Origin: Archaeoglobales archaeon
Lineage (GTDB): Archaea; Halobacteriota; Archaeoglobi; Archaeoglobales; Archaeoglobaceae
NCBI GenBank assembly: GCA_003662985.1
Contig: QMZD01000105.1
Location: 1 to 6,486, forward strand
DNA length: 6,486 nucleotides
Reading direction: 5' to 3'
The translations under genes and the position numbers were made by a program. The notes beneath the pieces were generated by a model. It was given only the letters and a program-made list of their open reading frames with translations. It had not been told where the DNA came from and made no database searches. Positions 5,028 to 6,486 of this stretch are shown one piece after another (the stretch's first letter is position 1; each line of letters begins with the position of its first letter).

Positions 5028-6149
5028 TTATTTGTTCTCCTCAAGCAAAAGCATGCTGAGGAAGAAAGCCGTATAAACCAGCTGCAAACCTGAAGACACG
5101 AGAACGAGAGAGGCAACGGCTAAAGCAATCTGACTCAGGCTTCCATAGCCGGATGCTATCCAGCTGTGGATTATGTAAGCTCCCGCTATAATTCCAGCTA
5201 TGATCAGCAGAACACCGGCTGCAAGCTCCCTCTCCAAGGAGTGATAATCCAGGATTTTCAGAGCAAGGTTTGAGGTTGAGTAGCGATGAACCGTTGAGTA
5301 TGCCGAGACCATCAAACCGAAGAACAAAGAGTTAAAACCCGTCAGGAAGGCTATTGCTCCTAAAATAAAAGAATGCATACTCCTCTGCTCAACATCCCCC
5401 CTCAGATAAAGAACCACCATCAGCAGTAGACCAAAGATCGTAAAAGCAATTCCCGGATAGACCAGCAAAGAATGGGGGTTGTAAAGCAACATGAGCCTGA
5501 GATGCCTCCATCCATCCTTCAAGCTTCTGAGCTTCGACCTTCCCTTCCTTTTTCTATACCTTATCCCAACCTCTTTTATCTTTAGCCCCTTTCTTGATGC
5601 TTCAACGATCATTTCACTTGCGAACTCCATACCATCAGATTTTAGTTCGAGTTTTTCAAGTGCCTTCCTCTTTATCGCCCTAAAACCCGATTGAGAATCG
5701 GAAATATTGAGTCCAAAAAACCTATTCAATGAACTAGTTAAAAACCTATTTCCCAGTTTATGAAGCAAATTCATAGCTCCTTTTTCAATTTCTCCCTTAA
5801 ATCTCGAGCCTATAACGAGATCTACTCCATTTGTTATCGGTTTAAGCAAATCAGGAATTTGCTTAAAGTCGTAAGTTCCATCTGCATCACCCATTATTAT
5901 TATATCTCCCTTGGCAGCTTTGAAACCCATCATATAGGCAAGGCCGTATCCTTTTTTTTCACTTCTCAAAACCTTTGCACCCATTTTCTCTGCGATCTCC
6001 GGTGTTCTGTCAGAAGAACTATCCACAACAATTATCTCGTATTGAAACTCGTTAAGGGAATTCATTACCTTCTTGATCTCTTCAATACATTCAGAAATGC
6101 TTTCCTCTTCGTTTAGAGTGGGAAGAATTATGGAAACGAGTTTCTGCAT
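5028..6149 (-). CDS. GT2 polyprenyl-phosphate-sugar synthase-like glycosyltransferase
   Basis: A 373-residue protein. Residues 1-220 are a GT-A domain of the dolichyl-phosphate mannose/glucose synthase type: SIILPTLNEEESI (6-18), IVVDSSSDRTPEIA (40-53), KGYGLAYMMGFKAAKGD (66-82), the metal-binding GDADGTYD (87-94) and the DSQSGFRAIKRKAL acceptor region (151-164). Four hydrophobic segments follow (about 227-248, 258-283, 311-329, 338-369). Single-domain DPM synthases lack such a tail; archaeal and bacterial membrane-anchored relatives have one. It is inferred to load a sugar from a nucleotide donor onto dolichyl phosphate for extracytoplasmic glycosylation. The ATG at 6149 lies 26-27 bp after a TATA box, giving a leaderless start; a TTG at 6158 would add three residues. 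It is the first gene of the operon with the GT4 gene. Confidence 0.88.
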   Translation of the reverse strand: MQKLVSIILPTLNEEESISECIEEIKKVMNSLNEFQYEIIVVDSSSDRTPEIAEKMGAKVLRSEKKGYGLAYMMGFKAAKGDIIIMGDADGTYDFKQIPDLLKPITNGVDLVIGSRFKGEIEKGAMNLLHKLGNRFLTSSLNRFFGLNISDSQSGFRAIKRKALEKLELKSDGMEFASEMIVEASRKGLKIKEVGIRYRKRKGRSKLRSLKDGWRHLRLMLLYNPHSLLVYPGIAFTIFGLLLMVVLYLRGDVEQRSMHSFILGAIAFLTGFNSLFFGLMVSAYSTVHRYSTSNLALKILDYHSLERELAAGVLLIIAGIIAGAYIIHSWIASGYGSLSQIALAVASLVLVSSGLQLVYTAFFLSMLLLEENK

Positions 6150-6170
6150 TAAACACAATGAAATTAATGA

Positions 6171-6180
6171 ATTATATTTT
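6171..6180 (-). promoter_or_regulatory. TATA promoter of the glycosyltransferase operon
   Basis: Minus-strand AAAATATAAT is a strong TATA box centred about 26-27 bp before the ATG at 6149. The spacing predicts initiation at the start codon and rules against the TTG at 6158. No Shine-Dalgarno is present. Confidence 0.6.
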
Positions 6181-6192
6181 AATTGTGGTCTG

Positions 6193-6222
6193 TGGTGAAT
6201 TAGTTTGTGATTTGGTGGATTA
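6193..6222. repeat. TGGTGnATTA direct repeats
   Basis: TGGTGAATTA (6193-6202) recurs as TGGTGGATTA (6213-6222), 20 bp apart or about two helical turns, just upstream of the TATA box of the glycosyltransferase operon. The spacing suits a regulator binding one face of the DNA. Chance similarity is not excluded. Confidence 0.35.
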
Positions 6223-6240
6223 ATCTGAAGTTGATAGCAT

Positions 6241-6288
6241 AGGGAACCAAATTATAAAAATTTTGGCACCTTAAAGGGAACCAAATTA
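6241..6288. repeat. AGGGAACCAAATTA repeats, forward-reverse-forward
   Basis: AGGGAACCAAATTA occurs exactly at 6241-6254 and 6275-6288. Between them AATTTTGGCACC (6259-6270) is an imperfect inverted copy (GGTGCCAAAATT on the other strand). The three copies are about 17 bp apart centre to centre. They lie between divergent promoters and may be an operator for one or both transcription units. Confidence 0.6.
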
Positions 6289-6346
6289 GTCAATTTCTTC
6301 CCCTTTTCTATTTTAACTTAAATCATTAAGAAATTGGAAATTAATA

Positions 6347-6360
6347 CCGAAAGTTTAATT
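6347..6360 (+). promoter_or_regulatory. BRE/TATA promoter of the last gene
   Basis: CCGAAAGTTTAATT pairs a near-consensus BRE (CCGAAA) with a TATA box (GTTTAATT) centred about 28 bp before the ATG at 6384. It is the best-formed promoter in the window and supports that start as leaderless. Confidence 0.6.
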
Positions 6361-6383
6361 AGTTGCTTCACTCCCGGCAATTT

Positions 6384-6486
6384 ATGCCAGCCGAAAAGGA
6401 AAACTCAGATTCTGAGACCATCTTACACCTCGGCCCCATAATGCTGGATCAGCCCGAGGAATACAGCTTTAAAGAATTTCTAATGA
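6384..6486 (+). CDS. 5' part of an unrecognised gene, cut by window end
   Basis: An open frame of 34 complete codons begins with ATG at 6384 and runs off the window. It starts MPAEKENSDSETILHLGPIM and continues LDQPEEYSFKEFLM. The promoter with correct spacing and the lack of a stop make it a likely real gene. The visible part is acidic and hydrophilic, has no signal peptide or membrane segment, and shows no family motif that I recognise. It is transcribed divergently from the glycosyltransferase operon and may share its control region. Function is not assignable. Confidence 0.6.
   Translation, partial: MPAEKENSDSETILHLGPIMLDQPEEYSFKEFLM

Noticed and set aside
5018..5116. N-terminal extension of the GT4 gene beginning MPLSFSCLQVC.
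   Set aside because: It overlaps the 3' end of the GT2 gene, is not GT4-like and has no ribosome binding site; the family begins at MRIAFVYD.

Overview
The window looks archaeal. The signs are AT-rich DNA with AGA/AGG arginine codons, archaeal-style BRE/TATA promoters sitting about 26-28 bp before start codons (leaderless mRNAs), VapBC and UPF0175/DUF3368 toxin-antitoxin pairs, and a dolichyl-phosphate-sugar-synthase-like glycosyltransferase. The acylphosphatase-plus-coiled-coil protein resembles proteins I associate with Archaeoglobales and other Euryarchaeota. The genus assignment is inference only.

Layout. 102-764 (minus): a protein with an N-terminal acylphosphatase-like domain and eight heptads encoded by 21/42-bp tandem repeats; the catalytic Arg position is His. 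965-1571 (plus): a VapB/VapC pair behind its own promoter and a 10-bp palindrome. 1674-2942 (plus): a secreted-domain, multi-pass membrane protein of unknown function, with a GTG start. 2984-3777 (plus): a second, unrelated toxin-antitoxin pair (UPF0175 antitoxin, DUF3368 PIN-like toxin) whose genes overlap by 4 bp. 3926-6149 (minus): a two-gene operon, transcribed first from a GT2 polyprenyl-phosphate-sugar-synthase-like membrane protein and then from a GT4 glycosyltransferase. 6159-6383: a divergent intergenic region with GGnnCCAAATT-type repeats. 6384-6486 (plus): the first 34 codons of an unrecognised gene cut by the window edge.

How they fit. The two glycosyltransferases probably act together at the cytoplasmic face of the membrane on a lipid-linked glycan (N-glycan, S-layer or exopolysaccharide type). 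The two toxin-antitoxin modules bracket the single membrane-protein gene and suggest an accessory, gene-exchange-prone segment. I see no CRISPR array, tRNA, rRNA, transposase or integrase. No convincing wholly new multi-gene system is visible. The most unusual items are the altered acylphosphatase with its 14-residue superperiod coiled coil, the similar TGTATA palindromes at the starts of both antitoxin genes, and the fwd-rev-fwd repeat before the last gene.
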